Positions 48,973-60,047 of a stretch of DNA of 64,000 nucleotides are shown here, piece by piece. A model generated the notes under the pieces. It was not told the origin of the DNA. It made no database searches and saw only the letters and a list, made by a program, of their open reading frames with translations. Each line of letters opens with the position of its first letter. Positions within the stretch are counted from its first letter, which is position 1. Source of the stretch: Neckera pumila (lineage: Eukaryota; Streptophyta; Bryopsida; Hypnales; Neckeraceae); assembly GCA_963969595.1 (NCBI GenBank), contig OZ018408.1, positions 23,681,823 to 23,745,822 of the forward strand. The letters are read 5' to 3'. Both the position numbers and the translations under genes were made by a program.

Positions 48973-50227
48973 TATGTACAGTCCTATATTTTACTCTTAG
49001 AATACAAAATATGGCAAGACATACAATATTGATTGAAAATTCAACAATTTATATCTTTCCTTTGGAGGTCATTTTATTATCTATACCTTATCATGTTCAA
49101 ATGTGGCATTGTATATGTAGAATATGTAACCATTTTACAACTTCTCAAACATGTAAGGACAATAATGGTCTTAAATTAGGAGTGCTATGTGTCAATGGTT
49201 TGTCATTGACACATAAATACAAATTGCTGTATTCTTGAAAACAAACTGTTGTAAACATGAATACAAACTACTGAAATGTACTGCTGTCTATGTCAACTCA
49301 TGCATCTTGTATGTCAAATACACAAAAATCCAACCGTAATTCGGCTTCTGGAATCTGTGCATCACAGATTGGTTACCAAGATGTCACGAACACCAAGTGT
49401 GAAGAGACCTCTGTGATGCACTAGAGAAGCTAGTTCGCAGTTTTGTAGGTCAGTGTTCAAAGTTTCGTCTTCAATTTGGGTCTGCTTTGATATAGCACAC
49501 AAGGTGAATGCTGCGAAAATCAGTGCAAACCCAAAATACAAAATATGAATCACACACAAAACTTCGGAACCAAGAAGGATCCGCAGCTAAAGAACTGAAT
49601 GTCAAAGCTAATGGAAAACGCAGAATACCAGTCGATTGGGCCATTAGCACTTTAACTCCTTGCCGTGGGTACGTTCTGAACCTATTTGGAAATACATTTT
49701 CATGTACAAACTATGGTTCGAAAGGTATGCTCTGAGGATTGAACACTCCTGGTTACAAGATACGCTGATTAACTCCACGCATTCTAAAAGCCCAGTGGAG
49801 AAAGGTACAACATTACAGTAAATTAATGTCTCAAACATATCGCAGACGATACAGATGAAAAAACCTGAGGTCAAGACCGCATACAATGTACAATGCAAAA
49901 GCTCAGGAAATCCAGACATCAGACAATATCAATGTACCCAATTGCTGAAAAACTCGTTTGTTTGTTTGTTTAAAGTTTTCTGCCCAGTGCTACAAAGCAT
50001 TGCCGACCTCAACGTGCTTTGGTAAGGGCAATTTGTACAACCATGAGTACCAAGATCGACTACAACACCGGCATTCGTGGATCTCACAACATACAAGGCA
50101 CTCTACCGATTCAACATTCTGCAACTGTACAGATCTACAACTTCCAGAACTACAACTTCCTGTCCCTACATACGACAGCATCTACATTTCCAGATCTACA
50201 TCTTTCTGTTCCTGCATTCGATAACAT
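48973..50227. other. Spacer and possible 3' UTR of the ERD15-like gene
   Basis: 49000-49350 is AT-rich. 49360-50220 is more balanced and could partly be 3' UTR of the minus-strand gene ending at 50228; 50110-50225 has a short repeated theme (agatctacaacttcca, catctacatttccagatctacatc). No further protein recognised. Confidence 0.35.
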
Positions 50228-51250
50228 CTACATTACAGCGCGGGGCTGCTGAATGCGATAAGCCGTTCCCTTCCTTGTGGAAAAAGGGACCTTACAAGGA
50301 GTCTTGTCGAGGTTCTTCGCGGGCTTGCACCAAGGCGCCTGCGGCTTTGGCTTCAACTTCAGATCTCTGATCTGATTGATATTGAACAAGCTCAGGTCAT
50401 CCTCCGAAACGTCTTGAAGACATTCAGAAATGAAAACAAATGTGAGACACTGAAAAATGAAATGCATGGAGGAGCCACAATAAGCGATCCTAAAAATCAA
50501 GCGATTAACGCATCAAGCCACATCGAAATAAGTATAAATGTAAAGCAATGAAACAGGTAACGCATCCAAGAGGCATAATGCCGTTAAGCAATCAACATGC
50601 AATAATCAAGGAAGACTGGACGGCAATTGTTCTTGCCCACGCTGAATAAGAACAAATTAAAGGAACTGAAACAAGTAATGCCTACATGAGGCAAACATGC
50701 GATCGGCACGCAATGATCATAAAAACACAATGCAAGTTGCACGAAGCATGATAAGCAATCATATGCAATGGACGCCAACCCCAAATGGGAATGACACCAA
50801 ACTAAGCATCAACGCGAGACACTGACACGCATATAATGCACATAAGCCATAAACGAGCACAACCCCAGAGAACAAACCGCGAACCCAAATAAAGAAACAC
50901 TAAAGTGCAAGGACCAACATAGCAACCACATCCATTCCAAGGTCTTACTTACCATCATTGCCATCATCAAAATGCAAAGACACCTGTGCAGCCTCCATTT
51001 CTTCCAACTCCTCTTGATATTCAAGAAACTCATCGAGATCAGCGATTTCCTCCAGATCGGCTTCGAACATCTCCTGCTCCTCGATCACAGGCAGACGCTC
51101 CTGCACCCACTGCTCTCGAAACGCAGGGCACGTCTGTACGAGGCTCCACCACTCCGCGGAGAAGTCCTCGACGACACGGTACGAGGATGCTGGGACGAAC
51201 AGGGGCGCATTGGGGTTCAGAGTGGACACCGGGTGTACTTTGGTCGCCAT
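50228..51250 (-). CDS. ERD15: ERD15/CID-type PAM2-motif protein
   Basis: ERD15-type proteins are small acidic plant proteins that bind the MLLE domain of poly(A)-binding protein through a PAM2 motif and respond to dehydration and ABA. Exons (minus): 51250-50953 and 50412-50228; 160 residues in frame. The PAM2 motif STLNPNAPLFVP is at residues 9-20. It is followed by EDFSAEWWSLV at 28-38, a very acidic middle part (residues 57-87), and a C-terminal KGTAYRIQQPR at 148-157 that matches the QPR block of the family. The ATG at 51250 was preferred to an in-frame ATG at 51295 because family members start just before PAM2. The acceptor (tcttcaag|ac) is non-typical in its last bases but restores the frame. 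The upstream 51480-51660 region carries 21-bp direct repeats. Confidence 0.92.
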
Positions 51251-51569
51251 TGCTTCGAATTTCGAACCCACATAGACAGATTGAGCAAGCTCCACAGGGA
51301 ACTCTCAGGGAAGTGTCAAGATGCAAAACAAGAGGGGATCCCACTACAGATCCCGAGCGAGACGAGGGCGATGCAAAACGGGGCGGCGGCGCAGAAGGTG
51401 GGGGTTGCGAGAAGGGGAGAGAATGTGGGAGATGGCGATGCGAGTGAAACTACAAGAGAGCTGGGAGAGATGAAGTGGAATGGAGGGCGAGGATGGGTTT
51501 AGTTAAGAGATTGACGGCCAGGATGAGAGAAATAGGGCAACGCCACCTCAGCGAAGCGATGCTACGAGC

Positions 51570-51625
51570 TGAGTCATGCCCTAATTGCTCTGACTCGTGC
51601 CCTAAACGCTCTGACTCGTCTCTTG
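51570..51625. repeat. 21-bp direct repeats upstream of ERD15
   Basis: ctgagtcatgccctaattgct, ctgactcgtgccctaaacgct and ctgactcgt follow one another without spacing. Confidence 0.6.
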
Positions 51626-51664
51626 ATTTTTGTAACTGGGGCCAGTGGTGTCCTCACACGTGAC

Positions 51665-52440
51665 TTAGATATTTCTAATTCCTTTGGTATTAGCAAACAA
51701 AGATGGTAAGGGAACTAAGGAAACCATGTTAAATTGCTTATTTGTGCAATTTTAAGTGGAGCTCTTTTATAATAAAATAACTATCCAAAATGTAACACCT
51801 ACAATTGAACTGAAAACAACACTAAAACCTAGATATTCATAACACAAGATGTACACAATTAACGGTATGACATTAAAATTTAAGAGAGCCTAATGTCAAT
51901 TTTTGGCACATGTATAAACAAGGCATTGGAATTTCATAACTTATTTATACAATGTCTAATAATGAGTATTAAAGTGCATTAATATCTTTTTTACTTGCCA
52001 ATAAGATTCAATAAGAATATTCTTTGGTGTCAATTATAGAAACACTTATCATATTTAGAAATTTTTAAACGTTAATCTTAAAAGAATATAAAGTCTTTCC
52101 ATTTAAATGTTTTTGGAAAGACTCATTATTAGATACATTATGGAGGCATATTTTGGAATGCACTGTCTCAAAAATGAGTATAATCATTTTATAAAGGAAA
52201 TATTGATCAATAATAATCAAGAACAAGTATTCTATTCTTTTGAAAGAAAATAGGCAATCGTAATAAAACAAGAAGGAGTATTTTTATTCTTGTAAACAAA
52301 CGTTTAACCATAATATAACTAAAAAACAGGGATTTTTAGTCTTATAAAAAGAGTAAAGTCAACTATAATAAAATAAAAAATATATTTTATTTATATAAAG
52401 GAAATAGTTAGACATAACAAAATAAAAACAAAGATAAAAA
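51665..52440. other. AT-rich spacer
   Basis: Nothing supported. Confidence 0.4.
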
Positions 52441-52474
52441 GATGTTTGTGCTTGTTGAACATTGCCTATTTGTC

Positions 52475-52705
52475 ACCATCCATCAAAGCCCATTACCATC
52501 CACCTATCAATGTTCGTCACCGTCCGCCACCAGTCGTTTGCCACTGTTCACCACCATCCGTCTACTACCATCTAACTGTCATTGTTTGATATCTACTAAC
52601 TATTTGTCTGTCTGCCACTGTCTGTCACTAACAGTCCATCTAGATGTCATTATGTGTCTATCCATTTGTTACCACTTGTCTATCTGTCATTGTCTAATAA
52701 TTTTT
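52475..52705. repeat. Degenerate short-period tandem repeat
   Basis: A pyrimidine-biased run of variants of caccatc / ctgtctgtcac / ccatctatc with no fixed period, such as from an old minisatellite. The 92-codon frame through it (His/Leu/Ser/Thr-rich) is an effect of the repeat. Confidence 0.6.
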
Positions 52706-53972
52706 ATCCACTCAATGTGACAACTCTGAATACAACTATTCATTGCCATTTACAGACAAGAGCAACAATTGCAAACCTTTAGAAAAACTAATATACATAA
52801 GAGAGCTGATACTTGAGAATTATTGTCAAATGTTGAGAGGGTAATGACGCAAATTTTAATATATTAAGAAATTTTCATTTACTACGTTAATCACAAATAT
52901 GCATGCAAAATCTCATTGAACCATAAGTCTATTACCTGAGTGAGTCCAAAAAGTGGTTGTTTATCATGATTGGATACTATTGAATTACAACACATTGAGG
53001 ACACGCATGCATATGCAAATGTTGGTGTAGACAAGCATATTGGCTAGAATGTAGAGATTAACATGTTTTCGTAGGATTTTATTAGCAAAGATTGATTGCA
53101 TCTTTGTTGAGTTCTTATGTTAATCTGGACATATAATCTATTGATTTGCTTATGTAGACATATAATATATGATCAAGCAATCAAGCAATTGCGGTGATGG
53201 TTGAAGATAGTTGATGTTATTTTAAGTGGCCTTAGGAATGATGCAACGTTTTCAATCTTATCAAAGCTCCATAAAGGCTAGATCTGAATTTCAAGTTTAG
53301 AATTTGGATTCCAATTCCTCATGCATCTTCAGGGAAGTAATATATGTGCACCTAAATGTATGCAAGTATAAGTTATTTTGAGCATTATTGTCACATCGGA
53401 CAAGTTAGAATCACTTGAAGTTTAAGACGGGCGGACATATTGGACAATTTGGACAAAGCGGACAAATAATGTAACTACCTTAAAGTAGTTATAATCGGGC
53501 GGGTTAGGGTCACCAGATATCTTAAACAAGCGGGTGAACCAGACAATTAGGACGGACAGTCTGCATGTCCAATGTAATAATTATCAGTCTGAGCATGGTT
53601 TTTGTATTAGACTGCTTTAGATTTGGTGGGATTTAAAATTTAGCACTTGAACAAGGTACAAAATCCTCTTTATAAATTTACTGCAAATTTTTTTGAAGAC
53701 TTTAGAGCCCCTCAAAATTCAATCCGCTCTTAAAGCCATTCATGTTTCTAATTGCACTTTGCTTGGATCTAACCATCACTGTCCTTCCACTCTGACAAGA
53801 AGATGATGCTTGTTGGATTTTTGGGTTGGTGATAACACCATTTGACACTAAGAAACCATGAGTAGATCATATGTTCACAAAAAGACCAAGGGAGTTTTTC
53901 TGTTTACTATTTGCCTCCAGCCATTGTATTAGGTCAGTATTGTTTCTCATCACTCTCTCCTTACCACCTTCT
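52706..53972. other. Spacer with a 'cggacaa' rich patch
   Basis: 53395-53575 repeats gacaa/cggac strings (ggacaagttaga, cggacatattggacaatttggacaaagcggacaaat, accagacaattaggacggacag) and includes an inverted pair actaccttaaagtagt at 53473-53488. No gene recognised. Confidence 0.35.
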
Positions 53973-54726
53973 TCACCACAAGGCTTCTCTGTGAATCCCA
54001 ATCAGCTTATTGTCACAAACAACTGCACCACCTGAGGAGTTTGCAAAACAAGCATAATCCACAAAGACTTGCTATGGGCTCAAAATGCATGAAACCTGAC
54101 CGTGGGTGACTTAATGACAAAATCGTCATGCACCATAATAGGAAACGAGAGCAAGTGAACATTCATCGCAACTGCCATCCCATATTCAAAAGGGATGAAG
54201 TCAAATCCACTTCCATCTCCATGTATGATATAAAGGCAAGCAATGTCCAAAGCCTCATTTCTTACTACCACCTTTGCCACGTGACCGTTGACTCGCGCAA
54301 ATCGTGTTCTGGAAGTAATACCAACAGCCTCCAAGCAATGGTTTGCCGTGAGGCACAAACCCTCCCTTGAGAAAACAACCGTTGTGCCATAGCATGTCAC
54401 TACTTTTTTCTGTACAATTTCCAACCTCAAAATGGCATTAAGAAGCCTCACATCAAATCCTGGAGAGTATATGCTAATCAGGCAGGGATGCTGATACACA
54501 TATTCGGTTTGAGAAAGAACTTCCTCTTGTAATAAAACTACAGGTCCAGGTCCAGCATGTCCATCATCACCAATACACAACAACACTTTGCATAGAGGAA
54601 ACATACGTATGGAAACATACATGCCATAGAATTCAGCACTGACGAATGTAATGCATTTTTTTTGAACGTTCTCTTCTCATCACCAAAGGTCACCGTTATC
54701 AATTTGCCGTGAGACATCTGCCACAA
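53973..54726 (-). pseudogene. Broken trypsin-like serine protease
   Basis: Reading leftwards: the frame from 54622 (180 codons to 54080) contains the histidine site TTVVFSREGLCLTANHCLE and the aspartate site ALDIACLYI. The serine site SSGGAVVCDNKLIGIH lies at about 53985-54035 in another frame, ending TGG TGA at 53973. Only 29 bases separate the two frames (54073-54101); they begin gt and end ag but are far too short for a normal plant intron, and the second frame is closed by TAG just upstream. A start-like segment (MSHGKLITVTFGDEKR, from 54714) is in yet another frame. So all three triad sites are present but spread over shifted frames, which suggests a recent pseudogene or sequence errors. 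The fold resembles Deg/trypsin-type proteases; substrate unknown. Confidence 0.65.
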
Positions 54727-54729
54727 AAT

Positions 54730-57700
54730 AACTACCGTGGAGGATCATCATCTATAAGTAAGTATTTAATTTTCTTAAAAGAAAAAAAGTGTAACTAATA
54801 GACACAATGTAACCCTAAAGTATAACCCTAAACCTACATCCCAAACGCTTCCAAACTCAGGTTTTCAACAAAAAAGCAAAAGAGAGTGGAGCAATCCACA
54901 CTTGAAAGTTGAAGCCTCAACGCTCGCCACAGACCAAAGTCGAAGCTACGACGTTTCTAGCGCCCTCTTCCAGCCTGGCAAACTCGAAATCCTAGCTCGC
55001 CACAATTGCCACAATCAAAACCCTAGCTAGATTGAGCCATGAGCCTAGTGCAGTAGAGTCAGGAGTTGAATTTCAAATGTTTAGCGTTTGGTATACTCAT
55101 TTCACCACCAGGTTGGCTCATGTTTGGTTTCTAGTTTAGGCTTCATTTTTGTCATCGAATCCAAACTTGATAAAATACTAATAAGTTCTAGTAAGTGGTT
55201 GCAGACATCGTAGTTCCATTTTCAAATTTAGAGATTCTTGACATTGCAGCTTTATCCTCAAATTTTGAGGATTTTTGACATTGCAATGGAATTATAACAC
55301 TGTGGCTTTATCTCTCTATTCATCTTATAAAGTAGATTGCTTCTCTATATTTTCAAAGATATGAATTGCACAAACATTCAATGGTTCATTGTTGGATGTT
55401 TGTGACAACTTTTTGATGTTAATGAATATTTATGATAAAAGTATTGAATTCGACAATTTTAATTGTCGTTCTAAGCTCCCATTCAGCTACCAATTAGGGT
55501 TTGCTTGGGGTATGGATTGTAGCGCATTACAGGAGGGTTGAGGACAAGGGAGGGCCATTTTGAGCTTCTTCCCCTTGTATGTTCCCTTGTTCTAAACCAA
55601 TGATATGTTGTTAGAATTTAAAAAAGTAAAAAATAAAAAATAATTATTAAAAAATGGAAAGAAAATTTAAAAAAATTCATTTATTTCAAAAAAATTGATG
55701 TGGCACTCTCTCGACTATGTTAGATTGCTATTGTGGCCAATTCCCACAATCCATGAACTTTGGATAACTCGCGACCCTTCCTTACTTTCAATTCTCCTCT
55801 AATGGGATGCCATTCTATTTTGTGCCAATGCATGGTACTATAGTATAGATAAAACATGGTGGTGGGGAGTTTTTGTTGGATGCCATTGGTGTTGTCAATC
55901 TTCTCTTTAGGTAGAACTTTCTGTTTTAGAGTTTGGAAGGCGATTTGTGTTTTGGAGTTTGTGAACCGAGGTGGTGTGATTTTGAGTTGAATGATCTAAT
56001 GTGAGCTCATGTTTGCAGTGATATGTGATGACTTTTTGTTGTTTTTGAATTTTGGGGAGGCCTTATTACATCGAGTATGAGGTGAGATTGCTCTTTCACG
56101 TTAGATTTTGAATAATGCACTATTTTTCGGATATTGATCTTACGTAGATGTTGATTGGAAGATTTCCGTTTGGAGGCAATGTATGACATTAATAGAATTG
56201 AAAGTAGGTCTAGAGGGTTTTCATAGAATGCATTTGGTGGAGGCAAGTTGGTTTCCATTGGGACGAGTTTTGTTCAAGTGAACCTTGCTATTTTTTATAA
56301 GAGTGTTGCATTTGTGACTTGCATGGTTTTGTAGGTTTGAGATTCAAGGTTTTGGACCTAGAAAGAGATTGTTTTGGAGGTTTGTACTTAGAAGCAAGTA
56401 TGTTGTGGAATGTTCAATTATTAATAGTAAATTAATTGCCAATGGGGGTTTATAAAATTAAATATATATATTCTGTGCTTAGGGGTGTCACTTAGTATAT
56501 TTTAAAAACTATGTGCGGGATAAAATAGACAGGATTTTATTGGTTTGACATAAAATATATAAAGGACTCACAAATATATTAGAGAGCATTCACTATAAGA
56601 AAGACACGTTTTTGGGGTTGTCTGGCAAAAATCGCGCCATGTTTTTTTTGACGTCACATTGTTTGGCAGTTTAGGTGGCAGCAGTGGAAATTTTGCGTGA
56701 TCTCTACGCAAACGGGCACCTGGAAGAGGGTCAGACGGGTTCATGATAGCATAGACGGGCATGTCAAAATGAACATCAATAAAAAAATCACCGCATTTTT
56801 TGAAATCAACAGAATACTGTTCAAATCAACAGAAAAGTGACCCCGATCAACACGACCAAATCAATAGAAAATTTGAATTTTCTACTAGTGTATATATAAT
56901 CATTCACACAAGCTTGAAGAAACACTCACTTCAAAGAAAGCTCAATTCACTCTCCATACAAATCTTATGCAACAATTTCGTGAATAATGCTTTTGTCTAG
57001 ATGAGTTGGCAGGTAGACCTCCAACAAGTTTTAGACAAAGACAAAGAAACTTAATTGTTGGCTTTGGGAATTTCCAAGGCTGTTGCACTTGCATTTGTGT
57101 AAAGCACATACTATCACAAGTATACATTGGAGTTGTGTAGGCGTGTAATTTCCATGGCCAATCACAGCTCTTGCACACCCTACAACATATATATAGAGCA
57201 CTCCTTCACGAGACAGACTCCAATTTTCAGACCAAGGTCAGTCAGGTTCTTCTGTCCACTAGTGGCCCCAGAGAGACATCAAGAACTTAGTACAAGAAGT
57301 GAGATTTCGATGAGGCACAATTATCTACATGGGCTTGAATTTCCATCACTAACACTTCAATTCATTGCTGGTTTATTTACAATCCAAGTTTCAAACTTCA
57401 ACATGGAGCACAGAAGCCTTAGCTAGTGCCTCCCTCAGAAGCCTTAGTGGCAACGACTCTCCTTCGAGCTATAACGTAACTACCTCCCTCAGAAGTCTTA
57501 GTTTCTTGAATATCCAATTGAATCTTCAATTGTAGTGTACATTCTTCAATCGATCAATGTGATTGTCAACTACGTCAAGCTCACTACATTTCTACCTACA
57601 ACTGAGAACTATCAATAATCCGACCAGCTTCATTGTAACCTACCTAACGTGGTGTGATAATAGATCACAGCAAAAGAATGTCAATGAAGATATATATAGG

Positions 57701-57920
57701 GGGAGTCACAGTTGATTTCATTGATCTCCTTGAATTCAAAGCTTCCCGTTTAAGCTTCACGTTCAATTTCTCATAAGAAGAGGAATAGTACTCTGATCTT
57801 ACTTTATAACTGTGCACAACAAATGTAAGTGAAGGCTAGCTACCTTGATGCTGCGTCCTCGAGGGTGGACTCTATCACGCAGACAAATTGAATCAAAGCT
57901 GCATCGATCTTTGAAGCCAT
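54730..57920. other. Intergenic region, mostly AT-rich
   Basis: 54890-55030 is less AT-rich and could be the old upstream end of the protease relic. 57415-57510 has the short direct repeat tcagaag.cttag three times (cctccctcagaagccttag, cctccctcagaagtcttag, cacagaagccttag). No gene recognised. Confidence 0.4.
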
Positions 57921-58538
57921 TCACACATTGTCCACGCGGTGCTTGATCGCCACATCGTCGGTTTTAATGGGATCCGCACTGGCGGCATTACTTGAGCTGC
58001 TAATTTTCACCTGCGCAGGAGAACTAGTACGAGGAACGGAGTTTCCATAGCCGTGCCGAACCTTGGTGACAAAGGAGCAGCAGAAGCTCAACACGGTAGC
58101 CAACAGCACAGGGAGCGTCTTCAGCACGGTTTCCGAGAGGTGCGGGTAGAAGCAGCTGCTCACCGGGTCGGTGAACATGGTCAAGGTGAGGAACGCGATC
58201 GCCGACAGCGCCGCATTGATGTAATCCGTCGCCACCGGCTTGAAAGCTTCAGGGGTTTGTTCGGGAAGCTCCATGGTGCCATAGCCGGGCACCCACAGAC
58301 CTTTGCGCGTGAGGAAGCCGTTGTGCACGTTGCCGTCCGGGTCGGTGTAGCTGTCGGTGAAGCTGGTGGCGATGCAACCGGTCACCAGAAGGGCGAGTGT
58401 GACGGCCGTGAGGATCTGCTCCGTGCGGCCGCAGTGGCCGTTGTTGGTGGCCAGGGGGGCTAGCACTTGGAATGTTAGAAAAGTGCCAGTGGGTAGTAGG
58501 TAGGAGAGCTTGGTGGTGGTGTCCACGTGCGCCGACAT
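57921..58538 (-). CDS. DMP: DUF679-domain membrane protein (DMP)
   Basis: DMP proteins are plant membrane proteins with four membrane segments; named roles in flowering plants include membrane remodelling in senescence and gamete fusion (DMP8/9). This intronless gene encodes 205 residues from the ATG at 58538. Family marks: LSYLLPTGTFLTFQVLAPLATNNGHC at 11-36, SFTDSYTDPDGNVHNGF at 59-75, GLW at 80-82, a third hydrophobic segment at 107-122, CFYP at 129-132, and a fourth segment at 141-158 followed by RHGYGNS, where the family usually has HGIGYP. The tail is Ser-rich. An in-frame ATG at 58616 would add 26 residues, but family members start shortly before the TTKLSYLLPTGT block and a TATA-like ttataac lies at about 58628-58634, which would leave the upstream ATG almost at the transcript start. 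Which DMP subgroup it belongs to cannot be decided here. Confidence 0.92.
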   Translation of the reverse strand: MSAHVDTTTKLSYLLPTGTFLTFQVLAPLATNNGHCGRTEQILTAVTLALLVTGCIATSFTDSYTDPDGNVHNGFLTRKGLWVPGYGTMELPEQTPEAFKPVATDYINAALSAIAFLTLTMFTDPVSSCFYPHLSETVLKTLPVLLATVLSFCCSFVTKVRHGYGNSVPRTSSPAQVKISSSSNAASADPIKTDDVAIKHRVDNV

Positions 58539-58616
58539 AGCCGCAAAGCTTTCGCTGAACCAATTCAAAATGCAAACTTCTTCAAAAAAACGTAATGTTT
58601 CTATTCCCAAGTTCAA

Positions 58617-59774
58617 CTAATGTACGAGTTATAAAAATTCGAGTACATCCACTCGATCCTGTTCCTTCTCTCAATGATCGACAGCAACTCCAAATCGAAG
58701 ATTCACAACTTGCACGATTACGTACTATGCATAAACTCTAGTTCTTTCACGCCTGTTTCTCGAACAGTTGTGCTTAATATGGCAACCCTGATGGATCGAA
58801 GTGTTTACAGAGCCGTGCTGCTCTCAATATCACGATCTGAGCTTCAAAGAATACGTATGGCAACCCTGATTGAAGCTTCACAGCCCGCTTCACAGACGCA
58901 ATGGAACTTGCAGATTAACTTCCAGTCTATCTACTTGCTCTTTGAAGCTCATCTCCTCCAGCGCCGTGACCAGCACGTAAGAAAGCTCCGACCGAAGCAT
59001 GGTCGAGCAGGATAAATCGGTGGTTTTCAAACACAGTGATCGATCCACATGCAGGTCAGCTCCTATTCCTCACCACCTTGATGGGACCGCAAATTCCAGC
59101 TTCGCAATGGACCCACCAGGATCCATGTAGAGGTGCAGACACTCACAGACAACTGCATGCGGCCGATACTCTATATAGAGTATCCCATAGTCTTGACGCT
59201 CCAGGAATTCATTGCATGGATTCTTACCTTGCAAGGGCTGGTTCGTAGAATCTGCCCGAAAGTCTGGTGCAGACATCGACAAATATGGATTAGAATGGAA
59301 TCAGTGGGGTGTCTTGATTTTCCTGAAATGTCTTGAGTAAGCAAACTTGTTGGAGAAGGGCAATTGTGGGTTGACTTTGGTTGATATACACATGATTGCG
59401 TGATCCTCGCTTCAATTGGAATGTGGCCGTGGTACAAAGTCCGTGAATCCCGTTGTCTGCAGATCTTCGCACTCGATCCTGCGTGTACTGTACAGTTCAG
59501 TACAGCTACTCGATCATTGTCGTGGTGCTGCGAGGCGCTTTCCTGTGAAGGAGTGAGGTATCCTCGTGTCAGCGTTCCGGCATTTGGGAGATCGAGGGGA
59601 TGCAATCCGGCATAGGTTAGGTTCCAAGTTATCTCTCAATGGTCAAAGTGATTCAAGCTGAAAGTGATTCTTTGGCATGGAAAAGATTTGTCGGTTTGAA
59701 TCTTTCAAGAGATTTGTCCATTTCTTGTGTATTTTACATGTGGGATTGCCTCACTTCAATCCTCGATGTATATA
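58617..59774. other. DMP upstream region, no second gene assigned
   Basis: Balanced composition. Contains two copies of atggcaaccctgat (58780-58793, 58858-58871) and a perfect 20-bp palindrome at 59165-59184. Open frames up to 144 codons on both strands overlap heavily and match no family. Confidence 0.35.
59165..59184. repeat. Perfect 20-bp palindrome
   Basis: gatactctatatagagtatc, its own reverse complement, containing a TATATA core that could also serve as a TATA box in either direction. Confidence 0.7.
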
Positions 59775-60045
59775 AGGTAGGTACACCCAAATGTGCCATT
59801 GACCTTAAACCGCCATCTACACTCTCTGTACATCTCCAAAATCAGTTCTGTGTCTACGTGGAAGAAACGCTTTTAGAACCAAACTTTGTTCCTTAATAAC
59901 TTTTGCATACAATATCCATATGCTGCGTTCTTTGGTGTGTTGGAACCTCCTTTCACTTGCCAATAGGACAATATGAAAATCTGACCAGCCAGTAATAGTA
60001 ACTAGGCACTGTGCTAATTTGTGGCGGTTTTGGATGTACCCACCT
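59775..60045. mobile_element. TA-flanked MITE (family A), 271 bp
   Basis: TA at 59773-59774 precedes AGGTAGGTACACCCAAATG; the right end GGATGTACCCACCT precedes TA at 60046-60047. Collinear with 34300-34569 in the same orientation across the whole length. Confidence 0.85.
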
Positions 60046-60047
60046 TA

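Noticed and set aside
50972..51502. 176- and 153-codon plus-strand frames over ERD15 exon 1
   Set aside because: Antisense shadows of the PAM2 protein; sequence is low-complexity and unlike any family.
54073..54101. 29-base GT...AG micro-intron joining the two parts of the protease
   Set aside because: Far below the usual minimum for plant introns (about 60-70 bases); a frameshifted relic is simpler.
58053..58463. 136-codon plus-strand frame over the DMP gene
   Set aside because: Antisense shadow, rich in Arg/Gly/Glu from the reverse of the membrane protein codons.
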